Assembly: GCA_018267545.1 (NCBI GenBank)
Contig: JAFDYG010000007.1
Coordinates: 1 to 62,726 of the forward strand
DNA: 62,726 nt
Direction of reading: 5' to 3'
Origin: Bacteroidota bacterium
GTDB lineage: Bacteria; Bacteroidota; Bacteroidia; Chitinophagales; Chitinophagaceae
The notes under the pieces are model-generated. The model had not been told where the DNA came from. It did not search any database and saw only the letters and a list, made by a program, of their open reading frames with translations. Positions 25,717 through 36,128 of the stretch are shown here, in pieces. Numbering within the stretch: the first letter of the stretch is position 1; the number at the start of each line of letters is the position of its first letter. The position numbers and the translations under genes are program-made.

Positions 25717-25743
25717 ATAAGCCGGACAAAATGTCCGGCTTAT
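25717..25743 (-). terminator. Terminator at the end of the YD-repeat operon
   Basis: ATAAGCCGGACA-AAA-TGTCCGGCTTAT, a perfect 12-bp stem, lies 28 bp after the stop of the candidate immunity gene on the minus strand. Confidence 0.8.
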
Positions 25744-25770
25744 CAATATCTTATAGATAATTGCATCCTA

Positions 25771-26199
25771 TCAAATTGGATATACCAAACTTCGACCCAA
25801 AAAAAGCTTTATATCAAACGAATCAATCTCGAAAATTCTAACAAACTCTTCTTTCACGTGTCCGGTCTCTTTAAAAAGAGCAAGATATGATCTGGAATTA
25901 GTAGCAATGTAAAATATTTGCAGCAATTCATTATCTCTCAAATCAAAGTCGTCCGGCACATTTTCGATTACCCTGGTAAGAGTCTTAATCTTCTGCCCTT
26001 CGATTAATTCGGTTACGTCTGTCAGTGCTTGTTCACTGAACAGCGTAAACGTAAGTAGATAAACGTCACTGATCTCATTCTCCTCAAAGCCCTTTCCCTG
26101 CAATCCTAACCATATCTGAGGCCAAATACTTCTTCTCCAGCTCTCTGAAGACGTAGCTCTTGGGGATCTTTCGTTCATTTTCCTTTTAAAATTCACCAT
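25771..26199 (-). CDS. Candidate immunity protein of the RHS toxin
   Basis: A 142-residue protein without a recognised family, signal peptide or membrane segment; the real start may be the second Met (MNERSPRAT). It has a Trp-rich basic start (ESWRRSIWPQIWLGLQ) and an acidic helical body. It lies 14 bp after the stop of the RHS gene, where polymorphic toxin operons carry the cognate immunity gene, and a terminator follows. The function rests on position only. Confidence 0.45.
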   Translation of the reverse strand: MVNFKRKMNERSPRATSSESWRRSIWPQIWLGLQGKGFEENEISDVYLLTFTLFSEQALTDVTELIEGQKIKTLTRVIENVPDDFDLRDNELLQIFYIATNSRSYLALFKETGHVKEEFVRIFEIDSFDIKLFLGRSLVYPI

Positions 26200-26213
26200 A
26201 ATACTTCCATATA

Positions 26214-29200
26214 TTATTTATGTCCGGTCACATCATCATAGATCGCATCCCCTATCTGGGAACCATGAAAATAGCCGATAGCTCCAAAAACAACTCCGCC
26301 TATGGCTCCCGTTATAGGGGCAAATGGTCCTCCTATCAACGCTCCAATTTCAACCCCAAAAGCAGCACCACCCCAAGCTCCAGCCCAACCACCCGCTTCG
26401 TGGGCGGTCGCACGAACCTTATTATCCGAAGTCGCAATATTGTAGATGGACATAGCAGCAGAAGCAACTAACAAACCTCGCCCAAGGATTCTTGCGTTCT
26501 GTGGCTTTGCGAGCAAAGAAGTAAGTGCTCTGGTTTTTGAGGCGCCTTCCGGTATTGGCGCGCCATTAAATGCCACGTCATAAGCCAGCTTCTTTTGTAA
26601 CCATAGAGGCTTTCCTGTTGGGGGTAATTCGCCCAGAAGCTTCGCCAAAGCAGATTTATATTGCATCTTAGTGGCACTCTGCATCTGATAACGGAGCATC
26701 GAATATGTTGCATCCGATATCTCACCATTTTGCCACGCCCTGGCTATTCTCGATATCCCTGGCTTGTAATACGTACCCCTATAATCTACTCCATCTCTAA
26801 TCAAAAAGTCCAAAGCAATTCCACCCGCGCTATTCGCAAAGCTACCTGCCGGTGTAACTGTTGCAGCTTGAAGGTCCCGGTCCCTCTGAATAACCTGTCC
26901 ATTTATAACGGTATCTTTTAGACCGTCCACGTCAACAAACGCAACTGGATTATTTACTGCATACTTATAAGGGCTCATATCCTCGGTCAAATATGACAAA
27001 GGATCGGGTATATGCCAACGCCCAAGTTGCACATCATACATTCTTGCACCATAGTCGGCTAATTCGAGCCCAGAACCGTCACTAAATTCCTTATTCTGAA
27101 GTTCTTTTCCGCCATATCTATATAGGTTCTGAGCGTATTGTGATTTAAGCGTCTTATCGCTAATCCCTGCCATCGTAAGTCCGTATGGATAGTAGTGATT
27201 CTCCTCAAGCACAGGGCCGCGTGTATGTACTACCTGAATATTATCAAAGAACACATCTACAGGACTCTCATTACTGCAATATACATAAACATAACCACTT
27301 TTGGGTACTGGGATATTATGCATGCTAGGAATACTTGCATAGTCTGTCACTGTCGCGGGTGAGCCGACAGTTGCAAATCCCCCACCCGAATAATTAAACT
27401 GTTCGTCGAAGAATATATAATTTACATAAGCTCTAGGGGTTGTTGAAGTAATTGCAGTTCTCTGAGAGGGATTTGTCAGGTAAGACGATATATTACTATT
27501 GACAGAACTAATTCCATTCAACTGGGATGCAGTCGCAGGATGACCTGCAGTGGCAGCACCGGCCCCAGGCGACCCCAGAAAGCCGGACAACAATGTCAAC
27601 ACTGGAATATTGTACCCGACATTATCATTGGCATTATTGGAAAAATAATAGCTCTTCCCAAAAATATCAATCTTATCGCCTGCCATTACCTTTAGTGTCA
27701 TCCCCAATCCGACCTTATTGACGCCTCCATTAATCTTGTAAAGTACGGTACTAGTGCCGCCACTATTGGTATTACCGCTATTACCGCTCGGATACAAGTT
27801 AGTTCCAACCCCATTGGAATTAGTGTAATTGGAAATACCAGTTATGCTACTACGCAAGGTCAAATAGGTGGGATCTATCGAATAATAATTCTTCTCATAG
27901 CCCACAGCAGTACTGGCATCCGAAAATGTACCTTCAAGCGACGAAGGAGGGTAGATGTCCGTTTGTACTTCGTCTGTCAGAATCAACCGCGTGTTTCCCA
28001 AGTGGTCCTTTTCAAAAAAATCATAGGCCCAGCCTGTTACCCAGGTTGGATGCACGGCATCTGTGTGAAATGGCCGGATCCGTCCTTCCTCGTGAGGAAA
28101 AAAGGCTAACTTGTCGAAATAATTGAGAGAAACAAGCGCTGGATTTTGATAAGTTAAGGTCTGATAGACAAACCCAGACAAGTAAGTGGTTACCGAAGTC
28201 AGATTAGAAGTAACGCTGGTTCCATTGAAAGCGACCTGGACATTATTTTCCTGCACTATCTTTTGAATCTTGTCTCCGTTTGCGCCGTATACATAGCTGA
28301 TAGTTCCTTTAGAAGTAGTAACAGTCTGTGGCAGGTTTAAAAAATTATAAGTGATATTTGTTATATCCTTATTCTTATCCGAGGTAAGGCCGCCCGCACT
28401 ATTGTACGAATAATCGGTAGCTGTTACCGGCTTATTACCGGGCGTAGAAAACGTCTGGCTATAAGCGGGCGAGTACCTGAAATCACCTAAAGTAGTCGTA
28501 CTGAGGTTGGAAGCATCTATTACATTCTGAACCTGGTTGCTGGCCGGAAGATAATTATAAGTCAACTGATCAATATATCCGCTGCCACCGATCTGCCAGC
28601 CTTTTTGATTCATATGAGTAATGTTTCCGTTGGGGTCGTATTGAAGATTATCCGTGGTAAAATCTATCACATTATGATCCCAACTAGTGCCGCTTGTATT
28701 CTGATTAAAGTTGGCGGCAGTTAACCGGTTAGTATAATCATAATTAAAATCGTACTTGCGTGCTACGCCATCTCCTGCACCCTTCCATGCCATACCTGCG
28801 ATATTACCATTGAATTGCGGCGTGTAGGAATTCCCTGCTGCGATTGAAGCGCTCTTATCATAAGCCAGCTCAAAACCGAAAAAACCGCCTGAGCCCGGCG
28901 CTGCTGTAGAGCTTATATAAGAACGATTGACTCCCGTCAACCATCCCCGCACATTGTATTCTGATGTCAATACGTCTAAATTTCCGCCCAAAGTTTTTCG
29001 CCCTTCACGTCCGATCTCATCGTACTCGTGGCTAGCGATATTCTTTACAGGAACTACTGACGGGGCTATTATCTGATTGGCAATATTCGTTAACCGTTCA
29101 AGGGCATCATAAGTTTTGGTTGTCAGGATTGTATAATCCTGATGATTCGTCGCGCCCTTGGACGGAGAAAAATTGGAAGCCAGCTCCTTTCCATCAAATG

Positions 29201-30773
29201 TATATTGAATATACTTCTTGTCTGTACCTCCGCTAGTATTATTCAGCTGACTCTGGATTAAGCGGTCATGATCGTCGTAAAAATTTGACTGATACATTGT
29301 AGTATTCACATATCCACTGAGAGTACCGACTACCTTTATCATCGTGCCGGTTTCCAACCCTACTGTGGAATATGTAGTTTGGGTAACAGGGCGTGGATAT
29401 GGAAAAACCGAATAAGCCGAAGAAAAGTTGCTGCTGCTAGTATTCGAATATCCGGCAGACAATGGAGTTCCGGCAAGCCAGTCATACTTATCATAAAAGT
29501 GTTGCTCCTGAAGGGTAAAATTAGAAGTTGTTGAAGGATAAGAAGATCCATCGCTCTGGATAGCAGCGGCATTTGCATTTGCCTGCAACGTAGCAAAAGG
29601 AGTTGCATCGATATAAATTCCCTTCTTAATTACCCGGTTGTAGTTGTCATAAGTCTGCACATACCAGCTATTTGTCTGCCGCTGATTGCCATCCTGACTC
29701 ATAACCAGCCTGTCCCGGCTGTCGTATACCATATATATAGGTGCGGCGCCAGGTTCGCGCTTAACGGTCATTCGATTTCGTAGATCATACTCGTAATAGA
29801 ACGCAAGTCCGGTCAAGAGATTACCATTCGAAGACAGATTCCAGCTGCCGCTATTTAATAATAGTTGTACCGCCTGAGGCTGCAAAACATATCTAAGATT
29901 ATCAAGGTTGTCATAGATATAATAAGTGTTAAGCCACCCCGAATGATTATTGCCAGGCGTAGTCCCTGACTGTACCTGCTTAAGGATTACCTTTCCTTCA
30001 ATATCTGTGTAAACCACCGACTGATTCCCACTTTCATCCACAGTTATATTCTTCTCCAATTGCCCCGACACATACGCACCGCCACTTGTTGGAATAGCCC
30101 CTGCTGTAGCCGCACATGTCCAAAGCTGTACATTATCGCCAGAACTCCCTGTATTGCTGAGATATTGATGTCTTACACTATGGGGATTCGATCCGGATTC
30201 ACTGCCCGCCCAGCCGACGCCGGGAGCAAAGGAATTGATCTCCCGACCCAGCGGCGAAGCTTCATAGGTCGTCTTGCTGTACGCCCAGTTTAATCCTCCC
30301 GAAATTTCCGAACTCTGACCATTTAGATAGGAATTATAGAAAGCTACTTGCTGTTGAAAAGCGTCGGCTTTAAAACTACCGTCATTGACTACGTCTCCTG
30401 AGGTAGCAACATTAGACGCAAAAGGGAGGTATTCAAACTGCTCCCGTCCCATTACATCATAAACTATTGGGGTGACAAGATCTACATTTGCACCCGTGCT
30501 GGTTCGTAGCGACCCTTGCTTGACCACCATCTGTATCGGTCTACCTAACCCATCCACATACTGGGTCGATTGCCGGACATCCTGTACAGTAGCCGAAGTT
30601 AACGTATTAGGATCTGTTTGCGGAGATAAAGCGTCCCATGTTCGGACAAAATTCACCGGATATAAATAAGCTGGCGGAGGAGTTGCAGGAGTTTGTGCCT
30701 GCATTACGCCCGCAATCACCACAAATTGCAGCGTACAAATCGTACAAAGAAAATAATATTTGGACAGCTTCAT
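26214..30773 (-). CDS. RHS/YD-repeat protein with DUF6443 and a glycine-zipper C-terminal domain
   Basis: Start placed at MKLSKYYFLC (30773), which begins a good signal peptide ending VMQAQ. The 1519-residue protein has an N-terminal DUF6443-like region (QSTQYVDGLGRPIQMVVKQG), many YD-type repeats (YDSRDRLVMS, YDNYNRVIKK) and the RHS core end (DPLSYLTEDMSPYKYAVNNP followed by VDVDGL). After it come about 200 residues of variable tip: an alpha-helical stretch, then a glycine-zipper series (GALIGGPFAPITGAIGGVVF) and a short tail. In RHS toxins the core forms a shell around a C-terminal toxin. The zipper suggests membrane insertion, which is inference. Export via the signal peptide is expected. 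Confidence 0.85.
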   Translation of the reverse strand: MKLSKYYFLCTICTLQFVVIAGVMQAQTPATPPPAYLYPVNFVRTWDALSPQTDPNTLTSATVQDVRQSTQYVDGLGRPIQMVVKQGSLRTSTGANVDLVTPIVYDVMGREQFEYLPFASNVATSGDVVNDGSFKADAFQQQVAFYNSYLNGQSSEISGGLNWAYSKTTYEASPLGREINSFAPGVGWAGSESGSNPHSVRHQYLSNTGSSGDNVQLWTCAATAGAIPTSGGAYVSGQLEKNITVDESGNQSVVYTDIEGKVILKQVQSGTTPGNNHSGWLNTYYIYDNLDNLRYVLQPQAVQLLLNSGSWNLSSNGNLLTGLAFYYEYDLRNRMTVKREPGAAPIYMVYDSRDRLVMSQDGNQRQTNSWYVQTYDNYNRVIKKGIYIDATPFATLQANANAAAIQSDGSSYPSTTSNFTLQEQHFYDKYDWLAGTPLSAGYSNTSSSNFSSAYSVFPYPRPVTQTTYSTVGLETGTMIKVVGTLSGYVNTTMYQSNFYDDHDRLIQSQLNNTSGGTDKKYIQYTFDGKELASNFSPSKGATNHQDYTILTTKTYDALERLTNIANQIIAPSVVPVKNIASHEYDEIGREGRKTLGGNLDVLTSEYNVRGWLTGVNRSYISSTAAPGSGGFFGFELAYDKSASIAAGNSYTPQFNGNIAGMAWKGAGDGVARKYDFNYDYTNRLTAANFNQNTSGTSWDHNVIDFTTDNLQYDPNGNITHMNQKGWQIGGSGYIDQLTYNYLPASNQVQNVIDASNLSTTTLGDFRYSPAYSQTFSTPGNKPVTATDYSYNSAGGLTSDKNKDITNITYNFLNLPQTVTTSKGTISYVYGANGDKIQKIVQENNVQVAFNGTSVTSNLTSVTTYLSGFVYQTLTYQNPALVSLNYFDKLAFFPHEEGRIRPFHTDAVHPTWVTGWAYDFFEKDHLGNTRLILTDEVQTDIYPPSSLEGTFSDASTAVGYEKNYYSIDPTYLTLRSSITGISNYTNSNGVGTNLYPSGNSGNTNSGGTSTVLYKINGGVNKVGLGMTLKVMAGDKIDIFGKSYYFSNNANDNVGYNIPVLTLLSGFLGSPGAGAATAGHPATASQLNGISSVNSNISSYLTNPSQRTAITSTTPRAYVNYIFFDEQFNYSGGGFATVGSPATVTDYASIPSMHNIPVPKSGYVYVYCSNESPVDVFFDNIQVVHTRGPVLEENHYYPYGLTMAGISDKTLKSQYAQNLYRYGGKELQNKEFSDGSGLELADYGARMYDVQLGRWHIPDPLSYLTEDMSPYKYAVNNPVAFVDVDGLKDTVINGQVIQRDRDLQAATVTPAGSFANSAGGIALDFLIRDGVDYRGTYYKPGISRIARAWQNGEISDATYSMLRYQMQSATKMQYKSALAKLLGELPPTGKPLWLQKKLAYDVAFNGAPIPEGASKTRALTSLLAKPQNARILGRGLLVASAAMSIYNIATSDNKVRATAHEAGGWAGAWGGAAFGVEIGALIGGPFAPITGAIGGVVFGAIGYFHGSQIGDAIYDDVTGHK

Positions 30774-30790
30774 ATAATAAGTTCTAATAA

Positions 30791-33700
30791 TTATTGAATA
30801 GTCAGATTCAAGGAACAAGGAGTGCCGGCAATATTAATATTGTTAAAGAATGCGCTGGTGCCCTGAGAAGAACCACCGTCTGGGCCCATAGACCAGAGAT
30901 AGGTGTGATTGGCCCCAGGTCCACCGGTGGGCGCAAAGCCAATGGAATAGCTTCCCGGAGGATAATTCGCGTTAATGGTCGACGTCCCGGACGAAGGAAA
31001 GTTATAGGTAAAAGATGCTCCGGTGGTATTATTAGTAAGAATAGCCCTATAGGAAAATGCATTGCCGCTATTTCTCAGGGTTACTGTTGTCGATGTACAT
31101 AAACACTGCCCATGCAGATTGGCGTAGGTTTGACCATTTGTCTGAACGTCATTAATCGCCTGCTGGTTAGCATCTCCCGGGACGGTAGAGGAATAGGTAT
31201 GAGCCGATACGGTATATCTAACTACGGTGCCGACCTGATTTGCCGAGCAATTATTTACCGTAAAATCGCCATACTGCTCATCATTCCATATTACCAGGAG
31301 ACAAGAACCGTTCGATTCAGCGTACGCCTGTGCAGCCTTGCTACCATTGTTTACCGCATTGGTATTAGCATCACTCTGCGTTGACCCAGTATAAATCTGT
31401 GCTGGGACAGTGTAATTAACTGAAGTTCCGACATAACCATCTGCACAGGTTTTTGTTTTGGTAAGTGTCTGGGCTGTATTGTAGAACAAGCTACAAGAAG
31501 TCGACTGACCAGAATAATTATAACAAAGTCGCTTGATAACATTATTGTCCTGATCACGGATAGCCACAAGTCGTCCCGCACCGTCATAATCGTAATAGGT
31601 GTTTCGGCCCTGTGGATCTGTCATGCTAGTCATACCAAAAAGTGGCCGGTAAGTGTAAGAAGTAATAAAAACGCCTGGCAGTTGACTTCTTAGTGTTGCA
31701 AAAAGAGCCCTCATAGAAGCATCGCTGCCGGTGGCCGCATCAATCTGAGACTGAGATAATAGGCCAACTACGGAACTGTATGAGGCACCGACTATTTTAG
31801 CGACCTGGTATTGAAAATTATAGGACCACAGGAAAACCTCGTGAACATCAGATACTTTAGAATAGTCCTGTAAATTCCCCCTACTATCATACTGATAGAA
31901 CTGTTCTCTGATTTCGTTAGTATTCGTACCGTTCTGCACCAATTTTTTCAGCGGCTTGAAGATTCCCGATACAGGTGAATAGTACTGGGTCTGATTCATA
32001 ACCTTTAAAGCCCCCCCTTTAAATACAGATTGTTCAATAACACGGTCAAGTATGTGAACACCATCGGATGACATTTGAAGGCAGGCGTCATCAATGCCTT
32101 CTGTAGTATATTTTGTGTTCTCCACGATCGTTTCCGCACTGGCAAGCTCTGACTTGCTGTTCAGCATAGTCTTCTTTGTAACAAGATTACTGGCGTTATA
32201 CTCGAACGAAATTGTCTTAACTATTGGGTTATTTCCCTGAAGATCATAAGTCGTGACATCTTGGGTCACCGGATAGTAGTCATACGTATACAGCTTATTT
32301 GCCGTCACAAGCTTTAGAGCAGTGTGAAGGCAATTGGCGTCACCTACAGAAGGTCCTTTTTCAATCCGCTTTATATATTGATCGAACCTTGCCGCATCAC
32401 TGCGGTATGTGTTAACCATCTTCCTTACCAATGTGGGGTTAGGACAAGAAGTATAGTCGTAAGTAGCGAGTAATTTCCCTCTTTCACACTGAAGGTCCGT
32501 ATGCGGCACATTGAGGTCGGGGGTTGAGCCAGTCAGGTTCCAACCTAGCGTTCCCGAAGGCAATTGATCAAAATGGGTTATCGAAGGATTTGTGAAATCG
32601 GGGCCATAGCTGGTAAAGTAATGTATCGAATAAGAACCATCTCTGTTCTTTTCGACAACCTGATCGTATCCTATATAAGAATCCTGACCATTATAGCTCA
32701 TAGGCGAATACGGCGCCATATATTGATGACGAAGGCTCCAGGTTACCTGACCTGTGGGGTCCAGACGGTTACCTACATTTATTACGTACTGAGGAAGGGC
32801 ATTAATTATCCCGCTTGACGTCAGCGAAGCCGGGTCACCGCAGCTATTGTATCCACGCACGTAATAATAATCCTTTTGATAAACAAGGTCTCCATTAGCC
32901 TGATAGCTGGCGATCTGTTTAACACGGCTACCCCCGCAATAGGACGGACCCGATACGGAAACAAGACTTGACCTGTCACCATTTACATATTGTGAATAAT
33001 CGTGCGCTTCCCAGGCAAATTGTGTATATCCGCCTGTAGGATAAGTGATTTTATTCAACAAGCCGGTAGTTACCAGATTCGTGTCCGTTTTTTTAAACGA
33101 AGCAACATTGCCAACCAATACACCGTTTACATTCTGTCCATTATAAAACCCCCAATGGTCCGAATAGTTACCATCATATAGCGGTAAAGCTTGCATGTTA
33201 TTATAGGCGAATTGATACTGTTCAAGCGGATTTCCGAGATAATCCATCTGAGTCAGTGAGTTCAGGGTTAGACGCTGCTGGGTATTCGTGCTGTAATCGA
33301 AGTGAATTTTCTTGAATTTCTCCCCGGCAGAGTTCTCGATAGAAATATCGTTTAACTGCTCCCACTTGAAATTGAAATTGTTCTGGACATTATTGAACAG
33401 CGTGTTCATGATCTGTCCACTTGATTGACCAGTTCCAGGCGCACTAACTAGTTGATTAGTATAAGTCAACGGGCTAAATTGCTTTGCCGATGATACCCCA
33501 GATGAAAAAGATACAGTTTCATTGGGAGTTGAAATGGCAGACAAAAGCATGGGCCAGATAATGGTAGCGCTATAGGTTGAGGAGCTAATAGTGTTTGTAT
33601 TGTTGCTTGAAAGAATGCCGCTCGGGTCCAGGATATTCCCACTGTATTTGCAGGCATATGCAATATCATTCTGTGAAATGCTAAGCTCCGGGTTGGGATA

Positions 33701-34636
33701 ATCTCGTCTGTATGAAAAATCGATTTCATTATTCTCTGCATCGATTATTTTGGTTAGATGCCAGGCAGTAGCGATGAAATTATAGTGGTCTCTATCAGGG
33801 GCCGCAAGCGGTATTGGGTTGTAAAATTCCACTGCATTGATACCACCAAATATGAACCTCGTCCCATCAGCAGTGGTTAACGTAAAGCTGTTAAATGCTC
33901 TTGATTGAGCATTATTGTTATTCAGGTCACTGACAACTTTGTTCGTCCCTGACCAGGAATTATTATACCCATGGATAGCGTCCTGCACTTGAGAGGGAGT
34001 AAGAAAATCATCGGGAGAAGGATTTAGCTGAATTTTGATATTTTCGGCTGAGATCACCTTCCATCCAGAGTTAGGGCCTTCATAGTAGAACTTGCCACTA
34101 TGTCCCAGCATGTTGAAAGTGAATTCGTCGGCTTCAATGTCGTTATCCAGGTTTAAAACCTGAGGATTGTTCCAGTTCGGACCGTCGACTACACTGCTGG
34201 TATTAGAATTGGATAACGGAGATAGAAAATAAGCTCCAGTCCCGGCAGCCGTCGAAGGATTTAATGCAGGATAATATTCGTCCGGTATTCCCCGGACTGT
34301 TCTGTTTATGCTTCCACCTGCCATCAAATCCCAGCCCGTTCCCATCCAACCCGGGTGAGAGGCCACGCGAACTGAATTGGAATGATAACGAAGGATTATC
34401 GGTACGTTTATCGATCCGTAGCTTAAAGTATGCAACGGAATAGAAATATCCGGGGTACCAGTGAAAAGATTGACAGGAATAGTGCCAAACTTATCGAATG
34501 CTGCAACGTTTGGGCTTTGGATTTTTACCAGGGGGGTATTCTGATTAGTTTGCGAAAATGCATGTTTTTGGTTAAGAAGGAACAATGGTAGAAAAAGAGA
34601 CCAGAATCCTGGCGTCTTGATGAGTTTAAGGAACAT
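30791..34636 (-). CDS. YD-repeat protein with tandem DUF5977 repeats
   Basis: A 1281-residue exported protein (signal peptide WSLFLPLFLLNQKHAFSQ). The N-terminal third resembles the SpvB/YD-type carbohydrate-binding shell start (FTGTPDISIPLHTLSYGSIN, then HPGWMGTGWDLMAGG). YD repeats follow (YDYDGAGRLVAI). Near the C-terminus are two DUF5977-like repeats (TADGYVGTSV-type and NQVGTVVRYTVSAHTYSS). It precedes the RHS gene by 17 bp. It lacks a variable toxin tip, so it may be a structural or export partner of the RHS protein. Confidence 0.8.
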   Translation of the reverse strand: MFLKLIKTPGFWSLFLPLFLLNQKHAFSQTNQNTPLVKIQSPNVAAFDKFGTIPVNLFTGTPDISIPLHTLSYGSINVPIILRYHSNSVRVASHPGWMGTGWDLMAGGSINRTVRGIPDEYYPALNPSTAAGTGAYFLSPLSNSNTSSVVDGPNWNNPQVLNLDNDIEADEFTFNMLGHSGKFYYEGPNSGWKVISAENIKIQLNPSPDDFLTPSQVQDAIHGYNNSWSGTNKVVSDLNNNNAQSRAFNSFTLTTADGTRFIFGGINAVEFYNPIPLAAPDRDHYNFIATAWHLTKIIDAENNEIDFSYRRDYPNPELSISQNDIAYACKYSGNILDPSGILSSNNTNTISSSTYSATIIWPMLLSAISTPNETVSFSSGVSSAKQFSPLTYTNQLVSAPGTGQSSGQIMNTLFNNVQNNFNFKWEQLNDISIENSAGEKFKKIHFDYSTNTQQRLTLNSLTQMDYLGNPLEQYQFAYNNMQALPLYDGNYSDHWGFYNGQNVNGVLVGNVASFKKTDTNLVTTGLLNKITYPTGGYTQFAWEAHDYSQYVNGDRSSLVSVSGPSYCGGSRVKQIASYQANGDLVYQKDYYYVRGYNSCGDPASLTSSGIINALPQYVINVGNRLDPTGQVTWSLRHQYMAPYSPMSYNGQDSYIGYDQVVEKNRDGSYSIHYFTSYGPDFTNPSITHFDQLPSGTLGWNLTGSTPDLNVPHTDLQCERGKLLATYDYTSCPNPTLVRKMVNTYRSDAARFDQYIKRIEKGPSVGDANCLHTALKLVTANKLYTYDYYPVTQDVTTYDLQGNNPIVKTISFEYNASNLVTKKTMLNSKSELASAETIVENTKYTTEGIDDACLQMSSDGVHILDRVIEQSVFKGGALKVMNQTQYYSPVSGIFKPLKKLVQNGTNTNEIREQFYQYDSRGNLQDYSKVSDVHEVFLWSYNFQYQVAKIVGASYSSVVGLLSQSQIDAATGSDASMRALFATLRSQLPGVFITSYTYRPLFGMTSMTDPQGRNTYYDYDGAGRLVAIRDQDNNVIKRLCYNYSGQSTSCSLFYNTAQTLTKTKTCADGYVGTSVNYTVPAQIYTGSTQSDANTNAVNNGSKAAQAYAESNGSCLLVIWNDEQYGDFTVNNCSANQVGTVVRYTVSAHTYSSTVPGDANQQAINDVQTNGQTYANLHGQCLCTSTTVTLRNSGNAFSYRAILTNNTTGASFTYNFPSSGTSTINANYPPGSYSIGFAPTGGPGANHTYLWSMGPDGGSSQGTSAFFNNINIAGTPCSLNLTIQ

Positions 34637-34661
34637 AATCGTAATATCTCAGTGATTAATT

Positions 34662-36128
34662 TTAAAATGAATATCCAATTCTATAGACAAGCGGCTGGCC
34701 TTTCGGGACCTGTTGCGCATAAAGCGCATCAAATAGAAGCTGCAGCTTACCTTCCTTCTTGCCAATCTTGTATTTCTTGGTAAGACCTATGAGAGCACTT
34801 TTTCGCCAGGCATCAACATTCTTCAGCGCCTGCAGGTCGGAAAACGCCTGTAAATAACTGTATTCGAAGCCTCCCGATATCCAGATACTTCCTTTGAGTT
34901 TCACATCCAGATAGCTGCGCAGTGTCACACCCTGGCTGCTGACCTTAAATTGCCGGAAACTTTGCCCTAAACCCATAATGTAGCCGCCGCCAATCCCTGC
35001 CGTCATCCTGTCGCTGAATTTATACCCAGCATACACAGAGGGTGAGAGCGTAACGGGCAGCAGATTCGTAGAGGGACCGCTTTGCAGGTTAAATCCGGTC
35101 TCAATTCGCTGCAGGAAAGTTTTGTTATGCTGGCTGTTCGGTTTAAAATCCGGCATTGTCATCGTGGATGAACCACCATTTGCAGCACCTCCAACTGAGC
35201 TTTCCAGATTATTCAGCCTGCTTTTTAAGCTGCCAAGCTGATCCTGAGCATCGCCTACCTTATCTCTTAACTGATCGGACATGGCCAATTGAGCAGGGTC
35301 GGCGCCAGGAGTCATAACATTAGCGATGATCTGCTGCACCTGACTGCTTGTCTGGAGAGTAGTAGGAGGCAGGACACCATTGGTCGCAGCAGGCTGAGGG
35401 AATAACCGGGAGAGAATACTGTTCTTCTGCCAAAACTGTTGAAACCCCGGAGAGTTACGAATTGCATCTAATGCCTTTTCCTCTAACTTATCCTTATCAT
35501 TCAGCATTTCCTTGTACCCGGCAAGTTGTTGCTGATAATAAAATGCGTTCTTGTTGATCCCTAATATCCCGCTTAGGCCAGGAGTTTGCTGCAGTTGGGT
35601 CTTCCATAACTGCTCGCGCTGACGCAGGAAGTTTTGTACTTCGTCAGAAACCTCCAGCTGTTGCTGAAGCTTACCCGCGGAAGCCTCCAGCTTACCTGCC
35701 CGTTCTATAGCGGACGCAGACAATCCTAACTTATCGGACGACCGTAAAAATTGCATGCCCGTATGAACACTGTCAACTGCGGCAAAATACTGTTTTGGCG
35801 AAAATGTGGCTGGCGAACCATTTAGCCGGTCATAAAGTCGGGCATACTCCTGTTCCGAGCTTTTTTGAATTTGAGCAGCCCGCACTGAATCTTTCTTTTT
35901 TAGTCGTTTCAACAACGAAGCTTCATTCCTCTGAATATCCTCCAGCGCATGGCGCGATTTTTTTTCCAGCCTGTCAGTGAGGTCAGAGTATTTCTTATTG
36001 ATGAATCCTATCGACCTTTCAATGCTATTTGTCGGAGGGGATGTTATCTCCTGAGCTTTACCCGTAGAATAAAGCAGGGACATGACGATAAAGCATGCAA
36101 ATGTTTTGCATCTCATAAAACCAGACAT
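34662..36128 (-). CDS. Exported coiled-coil protein with C-terminal beta-barrel-like domain
   Basis: A 488-residue protein. It has a signal peptide (CFIVMSLLYSTGKAQ), a long helical/coiled-coil region (about residues 35-310, for example RLEKKSRHALEDIQRNEASL) and a C-terminal part with alternating aromatic strands (GYKFSDRMTAGIGGGYIMGL) ending YRIGYSF. That final aromatic is typical of outer-membrane barrels. It is the first gene of the YD-repeat operon, 25 bp ahead of the DUF5977 gene, so it may anchor or export the two large proteins. No named family recognised. Confidence 0.65.
   Translation of the reverse strand: MSGFMRCKTFACFIVMSLLYSTGKAQEITSPPTNSIERSIGFINKKYSDLTDRLEKKSRHALEDIQRNEASLLKRLKKKDSVRAAQIQKSSEQEYARLYDRLNGSPATFSPKQYFAAVDSVHTGMQFLRSSDKLGLSASAIERAGKLEASAGKLQQQLEVSDEVQNFLRQREQLWKTQLQQTPGLSGILGINKNAFYYQQQLAGYKEMLNDKDKLEEKALDAIRNSPGFQQFWQKNSILSRLFPQPAATNGVLPPTTLQTSSQVQQIIANVMTPGADPAQLAMSDQLRDKVGDAQDQLGSLKSRLNNLESSVGGAANGGSSTMTMPDFKPNSQHNKTFLQRIETGFNLQSGPSTNLLPVTLSPSVYAGYKFSDRMTAGIGGGYIMGLGQSFRQFKVSSQGVTLRSYLDVKLKGSIWISGGFEYSYLQAFSDLQALKNVDAWRKSALIGLTKKYKIGKKEGKLQLLFDALYAQQVPKGQPLVYRIGYSF

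Noticed and set aside
26400-34600. CRISPR-like repetition in the YD-repeat genes
   Set aside because: The repetition is at protein level in large coding genes; no regular spacers.
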